Positions 41,991 through 53,036 of a DNA stretch of 64,000 nt are shown here, piece after piece (the stretch's first letter is position 1; every line of letters begins with the position of its first letter). Location of the stretch: positions 65,968,864 to 66,032,863 of the forward strand of contig CM034307.1 of NCBI GenBank assembly GCA_019925795.1, in the 5' to 3' direction. A program made the position numbers and the translations under genes. The DNA comes from Dendrobium chrysotoxum (lineage: Eukaryota > Streptophyta > Magnoliopsida > Asparagales > Orchidaceae). The notes beneath the pieces were generated by a model, which did not search any database, was not told where the DNA came from, and worked only from the letters and a program-made list of their open reading frames with translations.

Positions 41991-44340
41991 TCTTCTTATT
42001 GTATTTTACACTATTGATGTTAGATAGTTATTTACATTTTTCATATTCTACAAATGTGGTGGTAAGAAATTGGTTGAGAAAATATTTGTATTTATTTATC
42101 TCTAGAAACAATTAGATCGGTCAAATCCTAATTTACCTAAATTTATGCAATCTCTTAAATAAACCTGACGCTCTCATCTAGATTATTAGTGTGTTGATAA
42201 AAGATCTTTAATGTTAATGTCTAATTAATTAAATTTGTTAATCTAAAATGAAGTACGTAAGCCTTTGAATACACACAACAAATATAAAAAAATAAAAAAA
42301 ATCAGTCCTCGAACTATCAACACTAAAGTGGTCCTCAAATTGTAAAAGGGAAAATCCCTTCACTTCCAAAAACGAAAAAATTCTAACAGAAAGCTATGAA
42401 TTCCAAAAATATGTCCCCTTTTTCAACTATCAATTATCTGCTTTACTTACTCTTTTACTAAGAGCATATTTTGTTGTAAGTACACGTTTATTTTAAATAT
42501 AATATAAGTTAAATATAAAACATTCAGAATATTCAAAATTATTAGATTAATTGTAAGATAAATTCATGAATTCTTTTTTTTTCTTTTTATTTAGTTGGAA
42601 GTAAAATAATTAAATCTATTATTATTATTATTTTGTGTGTAGACTAGATAGGTGGATATAAGGTGATAGTAGGAATTAGGAGGCGATCAATTTGACAGTC
42701 CTCTTTATATGATGAGAGATTGATAAATCTGATAGATAAATGTTGAATAGGGGTGACAGATTAGCAGCTGATAGACGTCAAACATCTACTAATTAATGAT
42801 GTGTTTTGATCGTTTTGTGAATCTCAGACATAAAGCTCTCCACTTCACTAGTACTATAGAGTCAACATATTAAAAACTCAATGACAAATCATTTGAAGCA
42901 AAGTATAGAGTGTTAGCCATATTTTACCATCATTGTAATATGATGGTAATTGTGTGCAGTCTTAATATGAATTTGTTTTCTTCAATGAGAACATTTCATT
43001 AATTGTATGGTTGTGTTAATTGTAATAACTCTAAAAAAATATGGGTCAAATTTATTGTTGGCACAATGTTGTAACTAAAAATTGATATTTTTGTGATTTA
43101 GTATAATCTTTCTCAAGAGTAATCTAGCGCTATAAAATACTCCTGATTTTATCTCTTTCGACTTAATAATGACTTCAATAAATTTTGATCTTTAAAATTA
43201 TTTTGAACAATTAGGTATATATTAGAGCCCTTTATCAAGATCAGATGGCTCAATGTGATTGCTCACAAAGGTAACATTTCTTAATTGTTCGAGTAGTTTA
43301 TTGAAGGGCTGACAATGATGACAACGATAAGTTGTGACGTGAAGGATCATCACATGAAATTACTTGAGGAAGAGAAAGATGATAACTAAAGACCCCATGC
43401 TCCAAAATTTATCATTTTTTTTATCATTTAGATGTCGAACCAAACTTGAATTCTTATCGTTTTATATATATTTAAGAATTCATTTGATTATAGACATTCA
43501 AAACTTGGAGTTTTTAGAACCCTTTAAATAATTTTGGAAAGTTTTTATCATAATTCTAGTTATGCTTTGCCAATTTAGATGATTTATACATCATTGAATT
43601 AATCCCATTAATACACATGATCTTGAACATAAATTAATTGAATACCACATAAAAATTTTACAATAACTATTTCAAAAGATTATTTATTTAAAAATTAAAA
43701 AAAATCTTTTATCAAATTAATTTTATGAGTAATAAAAATTATTATATAAAATATGTTGAATCTAACTAATTGATAGATCAATAATCAAAACCTCCCTTTG
43801 ATGAAGGCCAGTGAATTGTTTAGAAGCAGCAATTACGGGCAGCACACTTTTCAAAACTGAGCAGTCCAGTCTCACACCTAACATGTGCATAATGTCATTC
43901 AAATCAAACTTCACATCATGATTATTGTGAAGCATTTTCATGCCAATTTTATCAATATTTATCACAAATCATATTTAAATATGGCCATTTTCTTTATTTT
44001 CATAAAAAGAAAAATTTAAATGTAAACTTACTTTATGTGTGATAATAAATTTTAATAATGCAAATTACAAAATCGCACACAATTTTTGTTAAAATATAAA
44101 GGTTAGATAAAAATCCTAATAAAATATCAAAGTTACATTTAAGGCTTCGTTTAGAATAATTTTCTTACTGCTTTTTAAAATAATTTTTAGTACATAAATT
44201 TTAATTTTTATACTAAAACGTTGTTTTAAGAAGCAATAAGAAAGTCATTCCAAATGAATCATAAATCACAATATAGAACTCGAGTCTTATCGATTTTTTA
44301 TTATGTTATTGTAGTTGTATAAAAATTTTAGAAATTATGC
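41991..44340. other. No gene seen; AT-rich noncoding
   Basis: Short frames only. A minus frame at 43,762-43,965 (KSVLPVIAASKQFTGLHQRE) has protein-like composition but no recognised family. Confidence 0.45.
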
Positions 44341-44344
44341 ACAC

Positions 44345-44760
44345 CAAGAGGAGTTTTTTTTGGAAAAATTTAGGACCAAGGTGAGCATTTTCATTAATAA
44401 TGAAGTTACAAAATGATTAAAATTTCTACAGAGAAAGAGCAAACAAGTGGTAGAAAAAGAAAAAGAAACATATAAAAATTACAATTACATTTGATAGATA
44501 AAAAAATATAAAAAAATGGGCAACGAAAAACCCCAAAATCTGATTAATCATCAGTGATGTGATAGTTGGCCATCCAAGGTGGCCAAAAAGTATAGTATCA
44601 GATATAAATTGATTGCGATGAGGGGCATCACACATGGGCTCAATACAATACAAATGAATATACCCCAATAATTGTTGGGAAAGGAAAACAGTAGCAAACA
44701 TTAAAAAAAGAGAAAATGCAACCGAAAGAAAGAACGTCAAGATTTAATGTAGAAAAATTT
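44345..44760 (-). mobile_element. Possible LINE 3' end fragment
   Basis: In minus sense the sequence ends in 'cattttgtaacttcattatt' and 'aatgaaaatgctcaccttgg', a style typical of plant L1 3' UTRs. A hydrophobic low-complexity frame (44,426-44,740) rich in F and L overlies it and looks like untranslated T-rich sequence. No RT domain is visible. Confidence 0.25.
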
Positions 44761-45880
44761 GAAACTAAAAAAAATTACGGAGCCACACTACACTAAAAAA
44801 TTCACTATGAAAATTTGAGAGAAATAGTACAAACCTTTCTTCTCCCTCACTCTCTCTATCTCTCTTCATGCTTGCACCATTCTTATACTAGAACTAACAA
44901 AGAGATACATAATAAAACCATCAAGCGGCACAACTCTTCATGAAAAACGAGTAAAAAAACTATTAGCCAGTCTCGCAATGCAACGGGCGCCAGGTTTGAA
45001 GCGCCGCGATGTTCAACTCTTTTGTCTCATGTTTGCTTGATAACGTCACAGTGCTGGGTCTGGAGTTGCGCAGTGCTCCGCTTTTAGTCTATCTCCAAAC
45101 AAACTATATAGCATCACAGTGCCTGGGTATACAGTGCCAAAATGCTGTATGATTGTACCGGAAAAAAAAAAAAATAGGTGCGAAGCACCGAACCCAAGTA
45201 GGTGAACTCCCTGCAACCCCCCAGAGAAGTCGACATATTGAATTGAGGTCTGAGGTAACAATACAAACCTGATTGATTAATAAAATCAATGCAATGCCTC
45301 AAGACCTAAATATGAAAGAATTGTATATTTTCTCTCTCTTAATTAATCTATCAAAACCTCTAATTTTCATTGAATTAAAAGACAAGCTAACATAAGCAAA
45401 TTTTATACATCAAAATCTTTCACTATTTTCTTTTTTACCAAAATTTGATTTACAATACCTTGGAGGTCATTTACAACATCAATCTATCTCATTAAGCTCA
45501 TGACTACAAAAAAAATAAAACAAAATACAAAAAAAATAAAAAAAAATTTGAAGATTTTGATCTGCCTCACTCTAGAGGATCATGACCTCTTCCCTGGCCT
45601 GAAATCAATAAAATCTATGTAATAAGCTTACAAAGCCCCAAAACTACCAAAGCTTTTAATGCAAGATCTCAAAAATTAATATGCATGCTTATCTCAATCA
45701 ATATAAAAATCATTAACTATCAATACAAATAATGATCTGTCACTAATAATATGAATCAATATGATCAATAAGCGAGAAAAGCAGAAATCATTACACTAAA
45801 TTCATAAATCACTAAAGTATAATGAAAGAGTAAATACATCAATTTTATATCAAGATAATTGAAAGTTCGAAAGGGATGTT
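44761..45880. other. No gene seen; LTR-like debris
   Basis: 45,000-45,250 has 'cacagtgctgggtc', 'gcgcagtgctcc' and 'cacagtgcctggg' repeats resembling 155-235 and 49,870-49,980. A-rich runs at 45,160 and 45,508-45,548 account for odd frames. Confidence 0.35.
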
Positions 45881-45884
45881 AAGC

Positions 45885-47110
45885 CCATGTGAACTAGTCC
45901 CGAGGCTAACCAAGAGGGAGGGTGAATTGGATATTTAAAAACTTCTTTAAATAAAAAGAAAAATCTTTTTATATCTTGCAGTGGAAATAAATTAAATCAA
46001 TAATAAAAATATCAATCACAGATTTCACTTAAGCAGTTAATCGTAGTAAAATAAAATGAAACAAATAATCAGAAAAAACACACCAGATTTATAGTGATTT
46101 GGTCCAACTTGACCTATGTCCACTCCCTAGAGGCACCCTCTAGGTATTGCACTACACCTTTAGTGACTCTCCTTTAGCCCCCACAGCTAGGCGGAGAAGT
46201 CCTTACAAAATCACTTCCACCTTCCCCGGTGTGGCGGAGTAGCCGGGTCCTTTGACACCAAAGAGATCTTATTCTTTTCAAAACTTCCTTCGGGACGACC
46301 CTTGAATCCGATGGTACTTAGGTGCAAGCTTTCCGGAGCAACCGTGTGAACCCCCTCACACTCCCTTGAAAATCCCCCTTCCAAGGCTTCTCTCCCTCTC
46401 AAACTCCACCCTTTTCTCTCTTCCTTTCAAGCTCTCTCTTCAAGTTTTCTTCAAAAGAAATGAAGCCTCAATGGCTGTCAAAGACACCTATCAAGTGCCT
46501 TGAAAAAGCTTAAAAAGAGAGCTCCAAAAATCCTTCCAAATCAATTCTGGCAGCAAAGATCATCCAGGACGATCGCAGGATCGTCCAGGACAATGTGCTC
46601 CAAAAGACGGCTTCAAAAAACCCTAAAAACTTAATTTTATCGCCAAAAATCGTCCAGAATGATATGCAGAATTTGACCTGATAGTCTAGGACAATCACCT
46701 GAACGATCACCTGGACGATATGTTCAAATTTGCACTAATCGTCCAGGACGAAAAGATCATCCACAATGATTAGAATATCAAATTAAGCAGATTTAATTGA
46801 CTAATCATAGGATTAATTTTGACAACATTATCATAGATCATTCAGTATGATATGGATCATCTTGGGCGATTAGACCAAAAACTGAACTTAAAATCTTGCC
46901 TAAACTATTATGGCGGCTAGGGTTTTGAGATCATATTGGATCATCCAGGATGATTAGTTCAATGAACAGATCGTCCTGGACGATCTAAAATCGTCCAGTA
47001 CGATTTATTCAAAAGTTGAACTTTTAGTTTTGACAGATCTCACTCCCCCTAAGAATGCATGTACATGATCACAAGCAAGCATACACCCTTACAGGACTTG
47101 ACTCAAAAAA
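45885..47110. mobile_element. Copia-like (SIRE-type) LTR sequence
   Basis: 'ggctaaccaagagggagggt', a gtggtttggtccaactt-like segment near 46,095, and 'cactccccctaagaatgc' near 47,041 are phrases I associate with LTRs of large copia/SIRE elements in plants. GC-richer 46,100-46,430 resembles an R/U5 region. The exact LTR ends and a partner copy were not found, so solo-LTR status is open. Confidence 0.45.
46545..47010. repeat. Array of ATCGTCC-N-GGACGAT palindromes
   Basis: Perfect or near-perfect copies of atcgtccaggacgat and gatcgtcctggacgatc appear more than ten times, for example near 46,560, 46,578, 46,738, 46,972 and 46,990, with decayed ones between. Each is an inverted repeat around one central base. 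Spacing is irregular, about 20-80 bp. Confidence 0.75.
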
Positions 47111-48040
47111 TCAAAAGGTACATCAAATGAGAATTACAATAAACACACATCATAATCTATTCTACCCTTTCTTGAGCCTTGATTCTTTGTTGGATGGTGC
47201 ATACTGTTTCCTAAAATGTTAGTATACACACAAATAAATATATATTCTAAATATTAGGAGATGTGAGTCATAATATTTGTTATCATCAAAACAAGAACTC
47301 GTGAGCCCGAGTCGTAACAATAATCAGTATAGTATCGAATACGGTGTTGTCAGTTGCATTCATTGTGTACTATATATATAAATCATGAGTGCTTCTATCA
47401 GCAACATCATTGCTACCATTATATATAAATATTATATCAATATGTTCAATCTCTATTATTCATATAAGTATATCCTTATGCAATGTATGTGTGCAATTTT
47501 GTATTGAGTTCCATATGCTTTTAAGTATACAAATTAATGTAGGCATCGACATTAGATGAATTTATTCAGCAAGGCAAGACATCCATCTTTAAAGTGATAT
47601 TTTCATTCTTCCATCTGTCATCCATCTATCTTATCAATTCATCATTATCATTCCAATTATTTCTATCAATTATTGACTTTAACATATGGCTTTCAATAAA
47701 TCAATAAACAGTTATCACTTTCTGCTCGGCTGTATAATCAAACAATCAGTTACAAGCTAACATTCACGATTACATCACAAACTGTTATTTTAAGGAAAGT
47801 CTGTCGGCTCATATTCTTGTACAAGGTCTACATTTTAATAGCAAACTCATATTAATTATAGTATTTAGAGTCACTCTTCCTTGCTTACAAGCAAATGTAA
47901 CATTCATAATGTATCGATCGTATCATTTTCTTTGTGGAATTCAATAACATGTATAAAATGTAATAACTTTGATACAATCTATGAAATGCATGACAATCTG
48001 TATGCTATTTATTTATTTTAGAAAATTATATTTGTTACGT
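47111..48040. other. No gene seen; LTR-like AT-rich sequence
   Basis: Contains the dispersed repeat near 47,790-47,831 that matches 36,900-36,942. Other text is AT-rich without coding frames. Confidence 0.4.
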
Positions 48041-48335
48041 CCTGGAATATTTGCGACGGTAGATAAGTATAAAGTTTAATATCTTAGCTTTGTACTAAGA
48101 TCCAGCACGCATACAGATAAAAAGAGAGGGTGCAACATTTATGAGAGACACAAATATTTTTACGTGGAAAACCCTGAATAGGGGGAAAATTCACGGGGCC
48201 TGACCCAGTTTAAATGAATCCACTAATATTTTTAGTTGATTACAAATGAGGCCCTTCCTTGGGGGGAAGGCCTTGACTTGATGTAACAAATATACATTAT
48301 ATGGAGTGCATTACATGGTGGGAATAGGAAGAATC
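48041..48335. mobile_element. Copia-like LTR fragment
   Basis: 'tttttacgtggaaaaccctg' followed by 'gggggaaaattcacgggg' is wording typical of plant copia LTRs. It leads straight into the minisatellite. No boundary or TSD was identified. Confidence 0.4.
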
Positions 48336-48339
48336 ACTA

Positions 48340-48965
48340 TTAATGTGTTCGCTTGATCGGAAAGACCATAGTTGATAGGCGACAGAGGCTGGAAAGAACA
48401 TTGTTTGGCGACGGAGGTCGGAAGGACAGTAGTTGGCAGGTGACAGAGGTCAGAAGGACCGTTGTCTGGGACGTAGTCGGCGGGCAACAAAGGTCGAAAG
48501 GATCGTTGACAGGCGAAAGTCTGGCGTCGGATAGAAATCTGGCAATGAGCAGAAGTCCGGCACCGAGTAAAAGTCTGAAGAAAGTCCGACGATGGGTGGA
48601 AGTTTAACGACGAGCTGAAGTCCGGCGCCCGGTAGAAATCCACCGACGGGCAAAAGTATGGCATCGGGTAGAAATTCGGTGTCTAGTAAGAGTCTGACGA
48701 AAGTCCAATGACGAGCAGAAGTCCTACGACGGCCAGAAGTCCGGCGTCAGTTAGAAATCTAGCTTCGGGTAGGAGTCCGACGAAAGTCTGGCGACGGGCA
48801 GAAGCCTGACGACGGGCGGAAGTCTAGCGTTAGGAAAAAGTCTGGCATCGGGTAGAAATCCAATGACTAGAGGACATTCGGTGAAGGGCAGAAGTCCAGT
48901 GTCGGGTAGAAATCCGGCGTCGGGTAGGTGGCCGGGCAAAAGTCAAGCGGTGGTCGAGGCGAGGT
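48340..48965. repeat. Minisatellite of GTCCGGCGTCGGGTAGAAAT units
   Basis: About 25-30 imperfect units alternate between 'gacgggcagaagtccggc' and 'gtcgggtagaaatccggc', each 16-21 bp. GC content is far above the flanks. The array keeps frames open on both strands (repetitive FLPDAG/PSSDF-like translations). These are not genes. Confidence 0.85.
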
Positions 48966-50870
48966 CTGGTGGCAAGAGAACTCTTCCTTCTTTTCTTCTT
49001 TGGTCCCTCTCTTCCTCCTCCCTCTCATGAGAAATGAGGAGGTCTATTTATAATTTTCTAAGAGTGGCATGACCAGTAAATAGGAGGAAGATCAAGGGTA
49101 TATTGGGAGTGGTTTAAATGGACAGACGATATTGAATCCCTTGATCATGGATCGTTTACTAGACATTAGAATGTCTTAATAATATTAAAATTTGGCGATC
49201 TTGGGCTCGTTGGATACGTCTCGTTGTGTCGCTCGATTCAACTATAAGCATGTCACTTTTGGAGACCGTTTGATAATCCAAATTATGGTTTGAACCTTCC
49301 AAATGTGCTTTGGGTCTTTGATTTGGACTCATTTGGGCTCGGATTGAGTTGAATTTGGTGTCGTTGGGTTCGTTTTTTCGAGACATTCAGTTTGACTGTA
49401 AGTTTGTTGAAATCGAAGTTCAGATGATCCCCGATTTAATTTTTGAAGTTTCCAACTTGATTTTGCTTCGAGATTCATGCCTGATCAACATAATTTTTTT
49501 TATGATATATCAATATCTATTAATTTACCCAACGAAACTCAATAATATGGCTGTTAAAATGCCCATAAGAATCATATCTATTATATATGAAAAGTTATAC
49601 GGTAAAAAGCTTGAAAAATCATGAGAAAAAATATTTTTATTAAATTTCGGAAGATTAAAATCTTATAATACAAAATCTCTTAAATTAAAGGTAGAATTCG
49701 GGTTACCTATCATGATCAGAAGAAATCTCGTAAAAGATTTCACGGATAAAAATGCCCTGAATAGCCTTCTCTCTCTCTCTCTCCCCTTCCTTTTCTTCCC
49801 TGGCAAGGTAGTGAAATGAGGGGGAAGAATGTCTTGGGTGGAATAATTATGTTAAATATATTAAAAAACATCTTTCAGTGCGCATTGCCGTTGCGCTACA
49901 TGTTGAACCCAAAGTTAATGTAGAGCAGAGGCTTCAATGCGGCGGCAGCACTTTTCTGGCGCCCCCACACTTGCAAGCAGATTTTTTATATTTTAAATAA
50001 TGTTATTTTATGAACATATCCAAATAAAAAAAAAAGAAAAAACAGAAAAAAAAGCTATCCTCCACACTAAGATTAGCAAAACCAGAAACTAGCAGAAAGT
50101 ATTCGAAAAAGATAGCATTCCAGTTCATCCATATATTAGTGCAATTCCTTTGTGATTTTCAATAAAGAACTCTTTAGAAAAATCGACCAACAATTAGCCT
50201 TCATACAATAATAGAAAAAGCCAGAAAATGCATTACCAAATATTTAAAAACTTAAATAAATTGATAGAATTTGTGCATAACACCAAAATATTTGAAGAGT
50301 TGCTACATCCTACATAACAATAAAATCGTGTAGACTGTCATATTTTCACATAAAATCCTGTAGATTGTCATATTTGAAGTGTTACTACATAACAATAAAT
50401 ATCGGGGTTGTTGGTCGACCCAAACAAATTTAATCAACTATAACAACTAGCAGATGACCGGCTGATTAAGACTATTGGTTAGGTTGGATCCTCCCAAATG
50501 TTTTGCTGGAATCCGCATGGAAAATTTTTTGCTTGGTTACAATTAAAATGAATTAAAAAGCTAATTCTATTATTTTTCTTATTATCCTCTTTTGCAAATG
50601 GGTAAGAATTGTGAGGATTTAAGCATAAGATAAAATGAGAAAGTAGATTTAATACGACTCATAATATACATAATTAATTAAATATCTCTGTTATATATAT
50701 TTTTAATAAGATATATCCGAAAGCTCATCTTTGATGGCAATTTTCTCAAATAAGAGATAATGATTTGTATTCATAGACTACATATTAAGTCATTCAAAAT
50801 TTGTTTGAATCATGGAGGTATGATTCCTTGTCCTTATCGAGCCCATTGATGAACCAAAAATATGTGGAAG
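48966..50870. other. No gene seen
   Basis: 49,770-49,830 has a CT-rich run and 49,870-49,980 the 'gcgcattgccgttgcgc' LTR-like wording. 49,990-50,800 is plain AT-rich sequence. No recognisable protein. Confidence 0.45.
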
Positions 50871-50872
50871 GC

Positions 50873-51195
50873 GAAGAGTGGTTCATAATAGGAGCTCATT
50901 GGGGACATAGCTCAGCAAAAACTATAGCAAATGAAAGAGAAGTGGAGTTCGCGATAGGTGATGATTGGGATAGGATTGACGAAATTGTTAAATTCTGAAG
51001 GAGGAGGAGATTTTGATGAGAGCATGCTAGGGACAAGCGTTGACGAGATTGATAACATATGAAGGAGAATAAGGGTTCATGATGAAAGCTCAATTGGTAC
51101 ATGCATCAATGAGATCAATGGAACGTGAGAGAGAAGAGGAGTTTGTGATATGAGTTTGCTCGAACAAGCATTGATGGGACTAGTTATATGAGTTT
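50873..51195 (+). repeat. Five diverged tandem units of about 65 bp
   Basis: Unit starts are near 50,873, 50,939, 51,004, 51,068 and 51,133. Each begins with gaagag-type purines, then ttcataatagg/ttcgcgatagg, 'gggacatagc'/'gggacaagcg' and 'gacgagattg'. The units are strongly diverged but keep a 64-66-bp period. A 65-codon frame covers the first two units by chance. Confidence 0.6.
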
Positions 51196-51386
51196 GCTCA
51201 TGCAAAATCTTTGCTTATAAATGATACCATCTATAATGAGAACGATTAAGTACGAGAGTAACAATAATGATTCAAACTAAGGTTCATATGATAATTCGAA
51301 TCATTTTAAATTTGATTTATCTTTGAACCAACTTAAAAAGGATGTATTAGTCAAATGAACAGTACAAGGATAGAAGAGGCTATTGC

Positions 51387-51822
51387 TAGGGGTGTAAATG
51401 AGTCGAGTCAAATCAAATATCTGTCTAATCTGGCTAAGCTCGTTTAAAATTTACCAAGCTCGAACTCGAGAACTTATTTATTGAGATAGAAGTCGGCTTG
51501 TTTGACAATTATTAAGCTCGAGCTTGACATAATTATTTGAACTCATTTGGAGTGTTCTAGTTTGACTTGAGAAATAATTAAAAATATTTATTATATATTT
51601 TATTATATTAGTATGGAATTAGTTTAGAAATATAAATATATTTTAATTTAATCGAGCGACTCGATAAATTTATGAGTCTAACCATGCAGAACTCAGGCTC
51701 GACCTTGTATAATATATGAGCTTGAGTATAGGTCGATGTCAAATTCATGGCTCGATAAGCTTGTCATGTGAGCTCGTTAGCGAATCGAGTTCGAGTTGAT
51801 TCGTGAGCTAACTCAACTCATT
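51387..51822. mobile_element. hAT-type fragment related to the 13.55-kb element
   Basis: It begins taggggtgtaaatgagtcga, matching the termini of the hAT element at 13,552. It carries many 'aagctcgagctt' and 'gagctcg' words up to about 51,820. The expected far end (catttacacccta) is missing after ctcaactcatt, so the copy is truncated or decayed. No TSD is identifiable. Confidence 0.75.
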
Positions 51823-52369
51823 AGTTATGATTCATTTGGAGTAAATTTGTTCAAAATAAGCTTTTAAACATATTTCATATATAAACTTAATTTTTTTCTA
51901 TAAAATTAATGTTTTATAACCTTTAAATTTCAGTTCTTACGTAATAAAATGTTTTCCCAGCACACACTCAGATTCAATTTGTCAATTTTCATTGTAATAG
52001 GAATATTCATACTCCTTCATATAATAAATCATATAAAAGTAAATAAAAATATTGAAAAAAAGGAGGTTTAAATCACTATTTATTTTTATTTAAAAAAGTA
52101 TTTTGTGTTTTATCTAATTTATATTTTTTATTTTAGAAAATAAATAATTTTATTTTAAATACTCAAAATATTTTTTTTGTGTTTTTTTTTCTTGGTGTTT
52201 TATTTTTTGTAATGAAAATCATCCCAGCTATGGCCAGAAAATTTATGTAATATTCAATAAAAATAAAAATAACACTTAATTAATATATAAATATATTTTA
52301 TTTTATATTAAAATATAAATAAAATAAAAATAGAAATAGAAAGCGATCCAACAACCTCCTAAAATTTTC
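51823..52369. other. AT-rich upstream region of the DUF538 gene
   Basis: Long A/T runs and no coding signal. It probably contains distal promoter sequence for the gene starting at 52,527. Confidence 0.4.
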
Positions 52370-52410
52370 ATATAAGTATTATTTCCGTAAATTACGCTCC
52401 ACTAGCCGCC
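52370..52410 (+). promoter_or_regulatory. Candidate core promoter (TATA box and GCC box)
   Basis: tataag at 52,370-52,375 lies about 155 bp before the ATG and is followed by a CT-rich, AUG-free leader (52,420-52,526). agccgcc at 52,404-52,410 matches the ERF-binding GCC-box core, but may be chance. Confidence 0.35.
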
Positions 52411-52526
52411 AAGTTCTATTTTCTCTCTTCCTAATTTAAACACAAAACCCAAATCCTCCATTTCTCTTCCCTTAATAATCCCAAAATTCTAACTTTTTAA
52501 TCTCCGTCTCCTTAAACCCTTCTCTA

Positions 52527-53036
52527 ATGCCTAACATCCACTTTCCCCTGTTTCTTCTCCCCGTGATCATCTCTCTCCTCCTCTTCAACACCGCCGCAGC
52601 CGGCGAGTCCGTCCACGACCTCCTCCGGCAACACGGCCTTCCTGCCGGTCTCATCCCGAAAGAAATCAACTCATACATTCTCGACCCCACCACAGGGCTT
52701 CTCGAGGTGCGACTCAACCGCCCTTGTTACACAAAGTACGATGGCCCAGCGTTTTTTGACAGAGTAGTGCGCGGCAATCTCAGCTACGGCGCTCTGCGCG
52801 GCGTGGAGGGTCTGAAGCAAGAAGAGCTCTTCTTATGGCTTCCCGTGCGGGGAATCCTTGTCACCGATCCCTCCTCAGGCGTCATTCTCTTTGATATCGG
52901 AGTGGCACATAAGCGACTTTCGCTTTCTTTGTTTGAGGTTCCGCCGGAATGCTTGCCGGAGGGAGACGGGGTGGGTGGGCGGCCTGTAATACTATCTGAG
53001 GGTGAGGAAGATAAAAAGTTGAGATTTTGGAATTAG
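52527..53036 (+). CDS. DUF538 domain protein, secreted
   Basis: 169 residues, single uninterrupted exon, ATG preceded by a CT-rich leader. Residues 1-25 form a signal peptide: MPNIH, then a leucine-rich hydrophobic core, ending near AAAGES. Residues about 28-150 are the plant DUF538 domain: 'SVHDLLRQHGLPAGLIPKEI', 'YTKYDGPAFFDRVVRGNLSY', 'GVEGLKQEELFLWLPVRGIL', 'GVILFDIGVAHKRLSLSLFE'. The length is typical of the family. DUF538 proteins of the SVB type are small plant proteins whose molecular role is poorly known; some affect trichome growth and stress responses. Codon use is GC-rich against AT-rich flanks. No neighbouring host gene is visible. This is the most convincing functional gene in the window. 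Confidence 0.92.
   Translation: MPNIHFPLFLLPVIISLLLFNTAAAGESVHDLLRQHGLPAGLIPKEINSYILDPTTGLLEVRLNRPCYTKYDGPAFFDRVVRGNLSYGALRGVEGLKQEELFLWLPVRGILVTDPSSGVILFDIGVAHKRLSLSLFEVPPECLPEGDGVGGRPVILSEGEEDKKLRFWN

Noticed and set aside
44426..44740. Membrane protein of 104 residues
   Set aside because: Phenylalanine-rich low-complexity translation of T-rich sequence, probably a LINE 3' UTR.
48311..48939. Open frames with repeated FLPDAG/PSSDF-like peptides
   Set aside because: Explained by the 18-20-bp minisatellite.
48340..48965. CRISPR-like regular repeats
   Set aside because: Units are adjacent, degenerate and lack unique spacers; the context is a plant nuclear LTR, and no cas genes are present.
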